Positions 1 to 10,755 of a DNA stretch of 64,000 nucleotides are shown piece by piece. Each line of letters opens with the position of its first letter. Position 1 is the stretch's first letter. The position numbers and the translations under genes were made by a program. Under the pieces are notes generated by a model that did no database searches, was not told the origin of the DNA, and saw nothing but the letters and a program-made list of their open reading frames with translations. This stretch comes from Adiantum capillus-veneris. Lineage: Eukaryota > Streptophyta > Polypodiopsida > Polypodiales > Pteridaceae. The DNA lies in NCBI GenBank assembly GCA_014529385.2, contig CM043962.1, positions 50,751,405 through 50,815,404 of the forward strand, given 5' to 3'.

Positions 1-827
1 AATAGCAAAGGGAATCTTCTGACTATTGAGGGGTTTTTTTAAATTCTGAACCAGTGTGACACTAGTACGGCTGGCGGGCGTCTCTGTCTTTCTCTCTTTG
101 TTTATTGTGTGCCCAGAGGTTGCAAGGAACACTGTCGGACGAAGGAGGTTCTGCCACGTGTCAAGGAAGGCCGGAATCCCTCCCCCTTTTATAATATAAC
201 ACGACATACACATATTGACATAGAGCATCTAGTATTGAAGGAAACAAGTACAAAGTGCATTAGGTCAAGCAAAGGTCTCACCAGAAGTTTTAAAAAATGG
301 AAGTATGGTGGAGAGCGTGAAGCCAACATACTTTTATTTTGACAAAGTGTAGCACTGCCTTGCATGCTTTTGTCGCAACCCTTGCTTGCAAATTCATGGT
401 CAACTATACCCTTCATGGCCTCTGCATACCATGCATGGCCTTTGATCGTTGCGGGAAAAACCCCTAAGTGACCTTAGGGCACCCTTGGGGCACCCATGTA
501 ATTCAAAAAATAAAAAAATAAACACAATGTGAACCTGCTCAATGGCGATGGCGTAGACCTTGCACGAAGTAGCCCGATGCCAAGCTTTTTTCTTGTGGTG
601 CTCCGACGAGCGTAGCACAGCAACGAAAAACTGCCCTCAGCCCAGCGTGCATTGAACGAGCCCATGCTTGGTCAAATTTGTGCAGGTCGACTGGCAACCC
701 CACCTTGACATAGGATTGTTTTCCACAGGCCTCGACCTCCTCGGCTCTGCATAATGAAGGAGCCATGCCCACGGCCCTCCCCCCTTCGTTGCAAGAGACT
801 TGTCCATCCACGGCCCAAGCTAGCCCA

Positions 828-831
<4 letters not shown>
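1..831. other. non-coding stretch, nothing recognised
   Basis: No open frame here shows a known domain or useful length. The short frames present are scattered on both strands and overlap one another. There is a T-run near the left edge and a C-rich segment around 770-785. I see no LTR ends, primer site or RNA gene. Confidence 0.5.

Positions 832-870
<39 letters not shown>
832..870. repeat. (AG)n microsatellite
   Basis: An uninterrupted AG dinucleotide run of about 39 bp. Apparent open frames through it on both strands (Arg-Glu or Ser-Leu repeats) are artefacts of the dinucleotide. Confidence 0.95.
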
Positions 871-875
<5 letters not shown>

Positions 876-1065
876 TGGCCTGAGGAAAATCCCTAAGCTT
901 ATTCTATTGTGTTGTATGCCCCTTGTGTATGCCTCTATGTAGACAATGGTTGTGTAATAGCTTATCCTACAAGCGTACAACATGTTAGAAAATAGGATGT
1001 AACGAGATAGATATTTGAGTAGCTTACTTAATGGAGAGAGATAATTTTCACACATGAGAGATTAG

Positions 1066-1620
1066 AGAGAGAGAGAGAGAGAGCACACGATATACGTGGC
1101 TCACCCAACGTGGGCTACGTCCATGGGAAAGCAGGCACTCAATGGCTTTAGTACTTTAAAACAAGAAGTAGATTACAAAGGGATTATACCCTTTTGGAGC
1201 TCCCGCCTTGCTTCACTCTCACCACCTCACATCAACTTCACAATGCACCACAATGCTTCACAATCCGTTTTTGTGTGTAGAAGAGGCCTCCTTTTATAGG
1301 CCAAAAGGGATGTCCTCTCTCATGAGAGGCAACCGTGTGTAGCCGCCCCTGTGTCGACAAGTTCGACTTGGACTCTCCAGTACGCCCATGTGTGGCCGTC
1401 CTTGAGAAGACAAGTCCGTCTTTGAATTCGGCCACTGGCCACCGTGCATTGACTACCGATCACCGGCCAAATGATCATTTTTCGACCACTTTCCACCCGC
1501 CGTCCGGCCATAATATTCCAGCAAAAAGGAATCCGTGAAAATTTTGGTTTCCAGCGAGTGATTTTTCTTCGCGCACGATGGCTTCTCCTCATAACGGGGG
1601 CCTTACAAATGTGCATTTTT
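1066..1620 (-). repeat. possible LTR remnant (U5/R-like)
   Basis: On the minus strand this stretch ends with text like the R/U5 part of plant LTRs: a sequence about a construct 'cccacgttgggtgagccacg' followed by a CT-rich tract (1064-1110 on the plus strand). A GC-poor box with 'tataggcc' lies about 200 bp away. No partner LTR, primer site or target duplication is visible, so this is only a likely degraded LTR. Confidence 0.3.
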
Positions 1621-2530
1621 AATACAAAAAATTACAAGGGGTAAATTAGGCTCCATACTTAACACAATAGTGTGCTTGTACAACACTCTCATAGAGCGAG
1701 GTAACATAAGTCACATCTTGACCCACCTACCTTGTATGTGATCGTGATTGTTCCAAGGTGACTTAAGTATGGCACTTTGCATGTGAATAAACATTTAAAA
1801 AAATTGTTTTAAGACATCAATAACTTACCTCATCCTTCGCAGAGAAGCTAGTGTTATAGTGGAAGCGTAAACAAAAATGAGATGGAATTAGGTCTACCTC
1901 ACTAGCATGCCGTGCACGCAGAGGTGTAAACCCTTGGCAACAATGATAGCCCCTACAGATTGAGTCGAACCAAAAGTGCCTTGTATAAGTGGACATAGAT
2001 ACATAACAATTCGTTGTTGTCATACGTAAATTGTGAGCTTATATCCTTATAATGCCAAATTCCCACAACTATGTGCCAACGTTGATTCAAAGTCACCAAT
2101 AGGATCTTGGCACGGGCTAGAAGCCTTGCTTCTCATAAATGTTGTCAAAGCACTTTGCTTTGTACAATAGGCAATCCTTGCCAAGTTCCAACTTAAAGGT
2201 TGGAATGTAGAGAAATAAGAAAACTTGTCTAACTTGGTTGCTCTGTTGTGGTGAGTTGTCCTTGAGTTTTCAAAATAAAAACTCGTTTGAATCTGGCTCA
2301 TAGCCATATCTGTTGCACGAGAGTCATTGCATGCACCACATATGTCGTCTCGGCGCATAATTAAATAACCTACATACATGTGCTAAGCCCCCCCACCCCC
2401 CAGTTTGTATGCTCATAGCATATTCCAAACGTGGGAAGTCTTGTCTTTGCATGATACATCTCAGTAGCCCCACTTTGGATGCTACCATTGCTCATAGCTA
2501 ACCAATACTATTGGCAATTTACAAATGTCA
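1621..2530. other. non-coding stretch, degraded repeats
   Basis: No coding signal. A C-run lies at 2390-2400. A phrase near 2408 ('tatgctcatagcatattcc') recurs in diverged form at about 15730 and 15905, so this is part of the same dispersed repeat family seen to the right of the old gypsy element. Confidence 0.45.
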
Positions 2531-3013
2531 TAGCAAAAGAAAGGCGACCTTGTCGAGCATTCACAGATAATCGACCTTGTCGAAGTGTACCACGTATTGG
2601 AGAGTAGAAAAGTATGTACCTCTTACCTGCTTGGCTTGATTACGGTTGTCCTTGACCGTATAGATTTGTCTCGGCTGGCAGAACCTCTGAAAAACTTTGC
2701 TTAGGAACCATGTCCTAGCAAAAATACAAATCTAGAATGCGACATAGAGAAACCCCTGTCGGCTTCTCAAGCTGTAACAAGTGGTCGGCCCGTGCAACCA
2801 AGACAGTTATTTATAACATTGTTGATTTCTACGCAATGTTATAAGGCACTGTGATCGTGGTTTGCCAGTCATTTTGGAAGACTGTCTCTAAATGATAGGG
2901 AAACGCACCTCAGTACTGTCATTTACCCAAAGAGGATAGGCAAATTATAAGTAATCTTGTGCTAAAGGATATGCAAAGCACGTATGTGTACTGTCATTTA
3001 TCCAAAGAGGATA
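2531..3013. repeat. dispersed repeat, segments B then A (left copy)
   Basis: Two blocks recur near 15.2-15.7 kb. Block B (2531-2790, 'gaccttgtcgagcattcacagataatc...') matches about 15440-15680. Block A (about 2800-2965, 'gttatttataacattgttgatt...') matches about 15248-15415. The order is B-A here and A-B there. The end of A is itself duplicated with a 75-bp step (2918 and 2993), and the chromovirus inserted in the second copy; its continuation is at 9996-10050. Confidence 0.7.
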
Positions 3014-3681
3014 TGTTGGGAGAAGAGGGGGGAGATCGACCGCTTAAAGTACTCAACATAAGCTTTCAAGCCATCACCATCAAACTGTCCACCTCTTCTT
3101 CCAATTTCCAAGCACACACACTCACCTAGACTATGACACACACACACAGTAAACAGAGAATTGATATAGACAAGCTTGTAAGGGGATGTAAGAGATGTAG
3201 ACTAGATTTAGAGAGTACACAGCAAATTAACCATAGCTTCAGAGAGTAGAGAAGAGAATCTGCAAGAGAAAGGCCTAAAATCTAGCCCCAAACTCCACGG
3301 CACCTCTCTTGTGGAGTTGGTATTTAATATATTATTTTTGAGTTTGAGGTGCCAAAAATTGAGGCCCCTCTTTTACAACCTCTTCACTTTTGTAAATGAG
3401 TGAAGCTCATTAGTTCTTGCATGACCCATAAGGGGAGTTCCCACTACAAATATTTACAGAGCCATAGTGGCTTATTGAAATGAGATTCTAAGATACTGTG
3501 CAACTATAAAATGGACAAGAATAATTGCCGTCGCCTCTTCATCAACTCCCCGCATTCCACTCTACAAAATCATCATCAACTCAATTAGTAAAATAAATAG
3601 ACAGCACATAATTAACCATTACGCCCAGCTATCCCAATTGCAGTTAACCACTACAACAGGAGGGTGCCCAGTCTCGTAACA
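3014..3681 (-). repeat. 3' LTR of the chromovirus
   Basis: 668 bp. On the minus strand it begins TGTTACGAGACTGGG and ends CTTCTCCCAACA. It matches 9328-9995 with about seven substitutions and no length difference, so roughly 99% identical. Confidence 0.96.
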
Positions 3682-3693
3682 TCCCTCCCACCA
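3682..3693 (-). promoter_or_regulatory. polypurine tract of the chromovirus
   Basis: Read on the minus strand this is GGTGGGAGGGA directly abutting the TG of the 3' LTR, the expected place for the plus-strand primer. Confidence 0.85.
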
Positions 3694-3729
3694 GGGATAG
3701 CAACTGTGCTCAGTTGCTCAATAGAGAAA

Positions 3730-6003
3730 TCAACTGGACCGTGAGTGATGGAAAGTGTGGAGAAGGTTGGGAAAGTTGCGAAAAAACTTTTCAAGCATCC
3801 ATTTGGCATCCTCTCTAGGGTGGCCCTTGAAAGTCAAAAGGTAACGGTTATAAACCATTCCAGTGCGTGTAGTGGTGGTCTCATGGTCAACTATTTTGTC
3901 AGGGATGAGTTGCTCTTCTTGGTCTACAAGTGAAGGTGGGTCTTCGTAAATGTGGTGTGTAGATAGGGGTCCTCTGAATGGTCGTAAAAGACTAATGTGA
4001 AATGCATTGTGAATGTGCCAATGTGCAGGTAATTCTAAACGAAAAGAAACATCATTAATGACAGCTGAAATTTTGAAAGGTCCATAAAAACGAGGAGCAA
4101 GCTTAACAAAGACATTAGTATCAACACTTTTGATCCTTCGTTTTTTGATGCGAAGTAAAACCTGATCACCTTCTTTGAATTGGTGTGCCTTGCGATGCTT
4201 GTTAGCATGCTTGGTGTAAAGTTCTTGTGAGTGTTTAATGGCAGAATGCACACTTGCATAAATATCATGAAAGTCAGTAGTGAAATCATCAGCGGCAGGC
4301 ACAACATTAGAAAGACGTGAAGCAGGAGTAGGAAGTGAGTGACCATAGACAATTTCAAATGGAGACTTACCCGTGGCAGTGTGAGTGGTGTTGTTGTATG
4401 CAAATTGCAAAATATGTATGTAATCATCCCATTTCTTAGGTTGAGAAGAAACATAAGCCTTTAGCAAATCAATGATTGTGCGATTTGTGACTTCAGTTTG
4501 ACCATTGGATTCAGGATGAAATGCAGAAGTGAAGTCAAGTGTAGTGCCAAGATTTTCAAACACAGTAGTCCAAAAAGCACTACAAAATTTTGAATCTCGA
4601 TCAGAAATAATCACTTTAGGAAAACCATGATGTGGGAAAACAGTCTTAAGAAACAAAAGTGTAGCTTGATGTGCTGTGAGTGTTTTCTTACATGGAACGA
4701 AGTACGCTTGTTTAGAGAAACGATCAATAATAGTCCATATCATGTCATGTTTGTGCGTTGTGAGTGGGAAACCAGTAACAAAATCCATTGAAATATGTTC
4801 CCAAGGTCTTTCAGGAATGAGGAGAGGGTGTAAAAGTCCCAATTTCTTACCTGTAGCTGCTTTGATTTTTTGACAAATCAAACAAGTTGAAACATACTGT
4901 TTAACATCCATTCTCATAGTTGGCCAATAGAAATCACGACATAAATTTTGAAAAGTTGCAGCAAATCCTCTATGTCCAGCATAAGGTGGTTTGTGCAATT
5001 CTTCAATAATTAATGTACGGAAAGGTTTAGTCACACACAATTTTTGTTTGAAATAAAGGAAGTTTTCTTGAATAGTGTATTCGAGAAATGTGTGTAAAGA
5101 ATTATCAAGCATGTGCAACCATGTTGTTTTGAAGTCATCATCATGTGCATAAGTGTCAGGCATAGTGTCAAATGAAGTTCCCGTAATGGTTGATAGATGA
5201 TTAAGTGAGGGTCTTCTACTCAAGGCATCAGCTACAACGTTTTCTTTACCAGGCTGGTATTGAATGTTGGGCTGAAAATTTTGAATAAAAGCGGCCCACT
5301 TAATATGTCTATCATCTATTAAAGACTGAGAAAGTAAATATTTGATACTTTGTTGATCAGTTTTAATGATCAAATCAGTACCCATTACATAGTGTTTCCA
5401 GATTTTCAATGCATGTACCACAGCAGTCAATTCTTTATCATAAGTACTGAACTTTATTTCAGACGGTTTGAATTTACGACTTTCGAAAGCAATGGGATGG
5501 TTATCTTGCATAAGGACTGCACCGATACCTTTTCCACTAGCATCAGTGACTACCGCAAAGAATGGTCTTTCAAAATCAGGCAATTGCAATACAGGTGCAT
5601 TAGTCAAAGCATGTTTAAGTGCATTAAATGAGCTTTCTTGCAAATCAGTCCATTCATAAGGCGTGTTTTTCTTCAACAAGAGAGTCAAATAATGTGCTTT
5701 GTAAGCAAAATTACGAACAAATTTCCTGTAATAGCTACAAAGACCAATAAAAGATCGTAGCTCATGCAAGTTTTTGGGTCTAGGCCAGGATTGAATGGCT
5801 TCAATTTTCTTTGGATCGACATGAATTCCTTTACCCGATACAATATGTCCCAAATATTCAATTTCAGATTGGAAAAATGAACTCTTTTCAGGATTTAAAT
5901 ACAAGTGATTTTGTGCAAGCAGATCAAATACACGTGTTAAATGTTGCTTATGGTCTTCTTCAGATTTACTGAATACCAAAATGTCATCAAAAAATACAAT
6001 CAC
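3730..6003 (-). CDS. chromovirus pol, C-terminal part: RT end, RNase H, integrase, chromodomain-like tail
   Basis: 757 codons without a stop. The numbering starts at a Met just upstream of the RT catalytic motif FFDDIL (residues 4-9); the true frame continues upstream past a stop at 6028. RNase H spans about 148-262, with acidic residues D154 (VTDAS), E191, D216 and D259. The integrase zinc finger has H337, H344, C374 and C377. The catalytic triad is D407, D468 and E504, a D(35)E spacing. A GPF motif is at 641-643. Residues about 699-740 resemble a chromodomain (hydrophobic strand, 'YLLTFKGHP', then 'KWM'), which in chromoviruses directs integration to marked chromatin. This half of pol looks intact; function would need the upstream stop to be bypassed. 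Confidence 0.93.
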   Translation of the reverse strand: MIVFFDDILVFSKSEEDHKQHLTRVFDLLAQNHLYLNPEKSSFFQSEIEYLGHIVSGKGIHVDPKKIEAIQSWPRPKNLHELRSFIGLCSYYRKFVRNFAYKAHYLTLLLKKNTPYEWTDLQESSFNALKHALTNAPVLQLPDFERPFFAVVTDASGKGIGAVLMQDNHPIAFESRKFKPSEIKFSTYDKELTAVVHALKIWKHYVMGTDLIIKTDQQSIKYLLSQSLIDDRHIKWAAFIQNFQPNIQYQPGKENVVADALSRRPSLNHLSTITGTSFDTMPDTYAHDDDFKTTWLHMLDNSLHTFLEYTIQENFLYFKQKLCVTKPFRTLIIEELHKPPYAGHRGFAATFQNLCRDFYWPTMRMDVKQYVSTCLICQKIKAATGKKLGLLHPLLIPERPWEHISMDFVTGFPLTTHKHDMIWTIIDRFSKQAYFVPCKKTLTAHQATLLFLKTVFPHHGFPKVIISDRDSKFCSAFWTTVFENLGTTLDFTSAFHPESNGQTEVTNRTIIDLLKAYVSSQPKKWDDYIHILQFAYNNTTHTATGKSPFEIVYGHSLPTPASRLSNVVPAADDFTTDFHDIYASVHSAIKHSQELYTKHANKHRKAHQFKEGDQVLLRIKKRRIKSVDTNVFVKLAPRFYGPFKISAVINDVSFRLELPAHWHIHNAFHISLLRPFRGPLSTHHIYEDPPSLVDQEEQLIPDKIVDHETTTTRTGMVYNRYLLTFKGHPREDAKWMLEKFFRNFPNLLHTFHHSRSS

Positions 6004-6027
6004 AAAATCTTGATGGTCAATGAAAAT

Positions 6028-6996
6028 TCAATTCATCATGCGTGTGAATGTAGCTGGTGCATTTGTCAAACCAAATGGCATGACAAGAAATTCATAGTGC
6101 CCAGTTTGTGTTCTGAAAGCAGTTTTGTAGACATCATGTTCAAACATTTTGACTTGGTGATATCCTGATTTAAGGTCAATTTTGCTAAAGATGTTTGCCC
6201 CTTTCAGTTTGTCTAGTAGATCATCCACTCTAGGAATAGGAAACCTATTCTTAATGGTGATCTTGTTTAAAGCCCTGTAGTCAATACACATACGAAATGT
6301 TCCATTTTTCTTCTTGACAAGAAGTATTGGAGCTCCGTATGGTGAACTACTAGGTCGGATTAGGCCTCGGTCAAGTAAATCAGTGATTTGAGTTTGTATT
6401 TCCCTGTGTGCGGTAGGATTTACACGATAAGGTGCTCTACAAGGAGGTTCACTACCCGGTATGATGTCAATTTGGTGGTCTTCTGGGCGTGATGGTGGAA
6501 TTCTAGGTGGGAGATCATGCATGAAACATTCTTTAAATTGTGAGAGAAATTCATCGTGTGTGGAGCTACGTGAAGTTTCAGTTTCAACAGAAACTTGATT
6601 TACCAATACTAGATATGTTTTCCCCTGTTTTCGAATTGCTCGTTTGGCTTGAGTGTGAGAGAGGAGTGGAAATTTTTGATGTGCCAGTGTTGCTTGGATG
6701 GAGAATTTTTTATTATTATGAGTGAGAGACATTGTACGTGTTTTATAATTCATCAACGGGTCAAATTCATGACGAAATGGCATTCCCAAAATCATATCGA
6801 GTCCATGCAATGGTGCTACCAAAAATGTACGTGCTTGTGTGAATTCACCAATGCAAACTTCAACAGTGACTTGAGTTTTATAATTTAAAACGTTGATTAT
6901 TAAAAACAGTTTTGACCTTGTGGGGTGATGAAATTTCAGAGAGTGATAGTTGTTGTGCCAATCGTGTGGAAATGAAATCATGGCTACTACCATCAT
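6028..6996 (-). pseudogene. chromovirus pol, N-terminal part: protease end and RT fingers/palm, broken
   Basis: Same frame as the downstream pol block, separated by a TGA at 6028-6030 and eight codons. It begins within the second half of protease ('MILGMPF' is the conserved ILG motif). It then carries RT: '[18 protein letters not shown]', '[10 protein letters not shown]', '[12 protein letters not shown]' and '[12 protein letters not shown]'. The stop falls just after 'ATFTRMMN', a few residues before the catalytic FFDDIL, so it cuts RT in two. The beginning of protease is in another frame (end of the gag frame), so a frameshift at about 6890-6905 also separates the two protease halves. Confidence 0.9.
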
Positions 6997-8230
6997 CTAG
7001 CAGAATGGTGACATTTTCACCCTTAACAGTGCCTTGCACTTTAAACAAAGTGTGAGGAGATATAGGAGTACCTGAGGATGGGTTGTCATCGTTATCATAA
7101 TCAGGATCATATCCCTCACCGTAGTTAACTTCCACTTCATTGTCGTCGGGTGTAGCATCTTCGATGAGGTTAAGAGTAGCTCCGTTGGGGCGGTTGTTGT
7201 TGAAGGGTTTTTGACTTGAATTCCTGTTGACTCCATTTGAATGGCCATTGGATTGACCATTGCCCTTAACATGACCATTTGGGCACTTATCTGCATAGTG
7301 ACCATACTGAAAGCATTTAAAACACTTCACCTTTTTGTTACCATTAGAATTTGGAGGAAAACGCTGGTTGAAAGGATGTTGGTCGCCTCGTTGCTGAGTG
7401 TTGTTGTGGTTGTTGCTCGTATGAGGTTGAGCAGTGGCAGGAGGATTGTCAAATCTTCGTCTTTTGAAAAAGGTACGGCTTTGGTGTTTGCTTCTGTCAG
7501 AGTTGGGAGAGAAAGGAGGTCTCTTGTTGCGGTTAGTGTTAGCAGGTTGATCAGTGTGAGAGGAATGTCCACCTTTCTTCTTTTCTGCGTTGAGAGCCAA
7601 GTTAATGGCCTTTGACAGAGAATTTGGTTCGAACATATCTACCTCAGCACTAATTTGTAGTGCCAAGCCTGATATGTACTTTCGCTTCAATTTCCTGCGA
7701 CTAACATGTTCAATAGCTTGCAATTGAATTAGACAATTCCAAAAACGGTCAGTGAAACCCTGTACATCTTCATTTCTACCGTGTCGAATTAAATCCCATT
7801 GACGTCGTGCTTTAGCTTTATACTGTGTTGGCAAAAATTGGGGTAAAAACACTTTTTTGAATGCATGCCAGGTGCGCGGTCTTCTACCGTGTTGTTTGGT
7901 TGCGTTCCACCACAATGCAGCGCTGCTAGTGAGATGATTGGATGCACACTTTACCATTTCACGCTCGGGAAAGTCTTCATCATGAAAGTAGTCATCTAAC
8001 TGACTAACCCATGCTAGAACCGTGCTAGCATCTTTAGTGCCATCAAAATCTTTGAAAGTGAAGGCTTTTCTGCTAATTTTGTTTTTCTTGGGTGCCGGTG
8101 CAGATTCGGTGCGTGCAGAATGTAATAATTTATCTTCAAGTTCTTGCCTTCGCATGCGTTCATATGTGAGTGACTGCTGCAAATTTTGAAGTTGCTCTGC
8201 AATCGTGGGTGCATGAGGAAGATGTGCCAT
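6878..8230 (-). CDS. chromovirus Gag with start of protease
   Basis: 450 codons from an ATG at 8230. The N-terminus has a short coiled-coil-like stretch (residues 12-40). The retrotransposon Gag core spans about 75-215 ('[11 protein letters not shown]', '[12 protein letters not shown]'). A basic, Asn/Pro-rich linker follows, then a CCHC zinc knuckle C303-x2-C306-x4-H311-x4-C316. The end of the frame enters protease at L411-D412-D413-G414, where most retropepsins have D-S/T-G, so the second position is Asp here. The frame ends soon after and protease continues in the overlapping pol frame. Gag forms the virus-like particle and packages RNA. Confidence 0.92.
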   Translation of the reverse strand: MAHLPHAPTIAEQLQNLQQSLTYERMRRQELEDKLLHSARTESAPAPKKNKISRKAFTFKDFDGTKDASTVLAWVSQLDDYFHDEDFPEREMVKCASNHLTSSAALWWNATKQHGRRPRTWHAFKKVFLPQFLPTQYKAKARRQWDLIRHGRNEDVQGFTDRFWNCLIQLQAIEHVSRRKLKRKYISGLALQISAEVDMFEPNSLSKAINLALNAEKKKGGHSSHTDQPANTNRNKRPPFSPNSDRSKHQSRTFFKRRRFDNPPATAQPHTSNNHNNTQQRGDQHPFNQRFPPNSNGNKKVKCFKCFQYGHYADKCPNGHVKGNGQSNGHSNGVNRNSSQKPFNNNRPNGATLNLIEDATPDDNEVEVNYGEGYDPDYDNDDNPSSGTPISPHTLFKVQGTVKGENVTILLDDGSSHDFISTRLAQQLSLSEISSPHKVKTVFNNQRFKL

Positions 8231-9327
8231 GATTGCGTGCTTTTCTTTTTCTTTTTTTTTCTTTCTTTTTCTTAAAAAAAGGTAAATAATTAAATTTTAA
8301 TGCTTAAAAAGGCTATTTGGTGATATTCACAGATGCAATATGCGGAATAAAATAAAATAAATAACAGAAATGTAATGTACTTAGCTGAAAAAGAGCGGTG
8401 GCGTCCAGTCCAGAATGGCGATGCGTTAGGAAATTGCCAGAGAATAGACAATCCGACGGTGTGTCACCGAGCCAGTTGAATTTCGTGGCACCCGATCTCT
8501 CGTATCTCAAAAGCAATGGCAATCAGCAATCCCGAAAGACAGCCGAAGATTTTTATTTTTTTATTTTTTTATTTTTTTTGAAGGTTGGCGGCGCAAGAAT
8601 TCTTAATGAAGGGCGGAGTATGTGATTTTTACGGTTGTGTTTGTAGTGGTGCCGACCAAGGGGTGGAAGGCTTACTAATTGTGTCCAAAGCCAAAGGGTT
8701 GAGGATATTGAAAGGGTGTTTGTCTTCTTTAAAGGTTATTAAGCTTGAAGATGAAATGGACGGCTGACCACTGAAATACCTCTTTGAACTTAACTTTAAG
8801 TCTTTGAAGTTAACTTTAACTTTTAAGTTTGCATGGGATTCTGTGGAAGAACAACTCAAGCCAAAAAAATTGAGATGGCGACCTCTAGAAGTTTTCCAGG
8901 CTACAAGACAAAAGCAAGAATTGATGCATAAACTAAGCCAATACTTTTGACAGTATTTTCTGCAGCTTTTGATGAGGTTGACATTTAGCTTTTCTTGTGT
9001 GCAGGAGGGTGTTCTCGTAGATTGTTCTCGTCCGTATCTTCATGTATACGCAAGCTTAGCGAGTGCTTAAATTTAACCGTTGAACATACCCGTTCTTGAT
9101 CGTCTTGAAGCCGAAATTGAAAATTGATTGCCGATTAGCCACCAATTAACAATCGAGTTTTTCTTCTGTGAACTCGATCAATTATACTTCGAATTTCCAT
9201 GAACCCTTGAATCCTTGAATTGCAAAGTCGATGAATTGCAATTGGGGTTTTGTCGATTAGAGAAAACTCCTTCTTAAAGCTGAAATCTGGTGTCGATTAA
9301 TCCTCGAACCTGAGGCTCTGATACCGC
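8231..9327 (-). other. chromovirus 5' leader (untranslated)
   Basis: About 1.1 kb between the primer site and the gag start, with A/T-rich tracts at 8240-8300 and 8548-8580 and no open frame of note. This long leader would hold the packaging signal; I see no distinct structure. Confidence 0.75.
9310..9327 (-). promoter_or_regulatory. primer-binding site, initiator-Met tRNA type
   Basis: On the minus strand the bases next to the 5' LTR read GCGGTATCAGAGCC, matching the usual plant iMet primer site TGGTATCAGAGCC apart from the first base. Confidence 0.85.
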
Positions 9328-9995
9328 TGTTGGGAGAAGAGGGGGGAGATCGACCGCTTAAAGTACTCAACATAAGCTTTCAAGCCATCACCATCAAACT
9401 GTCCACCTCTTCTTCCAATTTCCAAGCACACACACTCACCTAGACTATGACACACACACACAGTAAACAGAGAATTGATATAGACAAGTTTGTAAGGGGA
9501 TGTAAGAGATGTAGACTAGATTTAGAGAGTACATAGCAAATTAACCATAGCTTCAGAGAGTAGAGAAGAGAATCTGCAAGAGAAAGGCCTAAAATCTAGC
9601 CCCAAACTCCACGGCACCTCTCTTGTGGAGTTGGTATTTAATATATTATTTTTGAGTTTGAGGTGCCAAAAATTGAGGCCCCTCTTTTACAACCACTTCA
9701 CTATTGTAAATGAGTGAAGCTCATTAGTTCTTGCATGACCCATAAGGGGAGTTCCCACTACAAATATTTACAGAGCCATAGTGGCTTATTGAAATGAGAT
9801 TCTAAGATACTGTGCAACTATAAAATGGCCAAGAATAATTGTCGTCGCCTCTTCATCAACTCCCCGCATTCCACTCTACAAAATCATCATCAACTCAATT
9901 AGTAAAATAAATAGACAGCACATAATTAACCATTACGCCGAGCTATCCCAATTGCAGTTAACCACTACAACAGGAGGGTGCCCAGTCTCGTAACA
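9328..9995 (-). repeat. 5' LTR of the chromovirus
   Basis: 668 bp, same ends as the 3' copy, next to the primer site on its inner side and the GGATA duplication on its outer side. Confidence 0.96.
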
Positions 9996-10402
9996 GGATA
10001 GGTAGATTATAAGTATAATCTTGTGCTAAAGGATATGCAAAGCACGTACATTAGCACCAAGAAATCCCATTAGAAAGCATGTATCTCTCTAGTTGGAGTT
10101 TGCTTACCATTAGGTAAAAGCATGTTTTCAACTAGGTTTAATCTCTTCATGTTTAAGTCACGTTCTCAACGTTGAACACTAGTTATGGTGTGGTTGTTTA
10201 CTGATGAAGATTGATAACGTCAGGGACTTATACTTTGCTGATGAGTTACACCAGCCAATTACTTTCATGGAAAGTGAAACGAGATATTCTTTTGGGTACA
10301 TCTTAGTTGTGATAACTCGTTTAGCATACTCAAGTGAGTCTATATGCTATGTTGGTTATAGGCTGGTTACACAAGACGGTGACAAAGTGACAACAAGATG
10401 CT

Positions 10403-10555
10403 CTTCTTAATTTCATTGAACCTCCTATTGAACCGTGATCAAAAGCACATTTGGATCCCTAACGGATACCACTGCCGAAAACTTTACCGTTCTTTATGAC
10501 TCTATCACCACTTTTGTTTTGGAGGACAAAAACGCTTCTCCAAGGGGGGGAGTAA
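10403..10555 (+). pseudogene. 3' end of a Ty3/gypsy pol with polypurine tract, remnant
   Basis: The text 'accacttttgttttggagga' leads into a purine-rich AAGGGGGGGAG next to an LTR start at 10556. It is nearly repeated at about 15100-15149, where it closes the old gypsy element. In plant Ty3/gypsy elements an acidic 'FEDEN..' tail followed by a purine tract is the usual end of pol. So this is the tail of a second copy placed upstream of the LTR. Confidence 0.55.
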
Positions 10556-10702
10556 TGTAAGGCCAAGGGCAAACCCAGGGCAGACTCAAGCCAAGGGCTA
10601 GCTACCAAGGTGTGGGTAGGAGAATACTATATGGAGGGCCAAGGGCCTACTTAAAGGGTGGTAGGGTCGATGTATTCCTATGACAGGTCCGTGGGTTTTA
10701 CA
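10556..10702 (+). repeat. short LTR-like sequence (~147 bp)
   Basis: Starts TGTAAGGCCAAGGGC, ends GGGTTTTACA, and is preceded by a purine tract. A reverse-complement relative lies at 16983-17128 with an adjoining primer site, and another relative at 60661-60815, also followed by a primer site. Shared features are the 'ggccaagggc' repeats and 'tatatggagggccaagggcc'. Confidence 0.7.
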
Positions 10703-10755
10703 CCTTCCAATAGGTACATGAGTTCATCCATTAAGCATGTTAAAACCTAGGATCC

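Larger units (their letters stand above)
3014..9995 (-). mobile_element. near-complete chromovirus-type Ty3/gypsy LTR retrotransposon
   Basis: A 6,982-bp element on the minus strand. Two 668-bp LTRs (TG...CA) differ at about seven positions. They are flanked by a perfect 5-bp target duplication, GGATA (3009-3013 and 9996-10000). In element order: 5' LTR, initiator-Met primer site, ~1.1-kb leader, gag with one zinc knuckle, protease, RT, RNase H, integrase, a chromodomain-like C-terminus, polypurine tract and 3' LTR. The domain order and the C-terminal chromodomain-like segment point to the chromovirus branch. It is disabled by a frameshift in protease and a TGA stop in RT. It is the youngest insertion in the window by LTR identity. 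Confidence 0.95.

Noticed and set aside
672-1055. Open frames with Ser-Leu or Arg-Glu runs, here and at 19267-19564, 20338-20755 and 60854-61254
   Set aside because: They are translations of GA/CT dinucleotide tracts on either strand with no domain outside the tract.
3745-7615. Plus-strand frames within the chromovirus
   Set aside because: They are antisense shadows of gag and pol, with no conserved motif.
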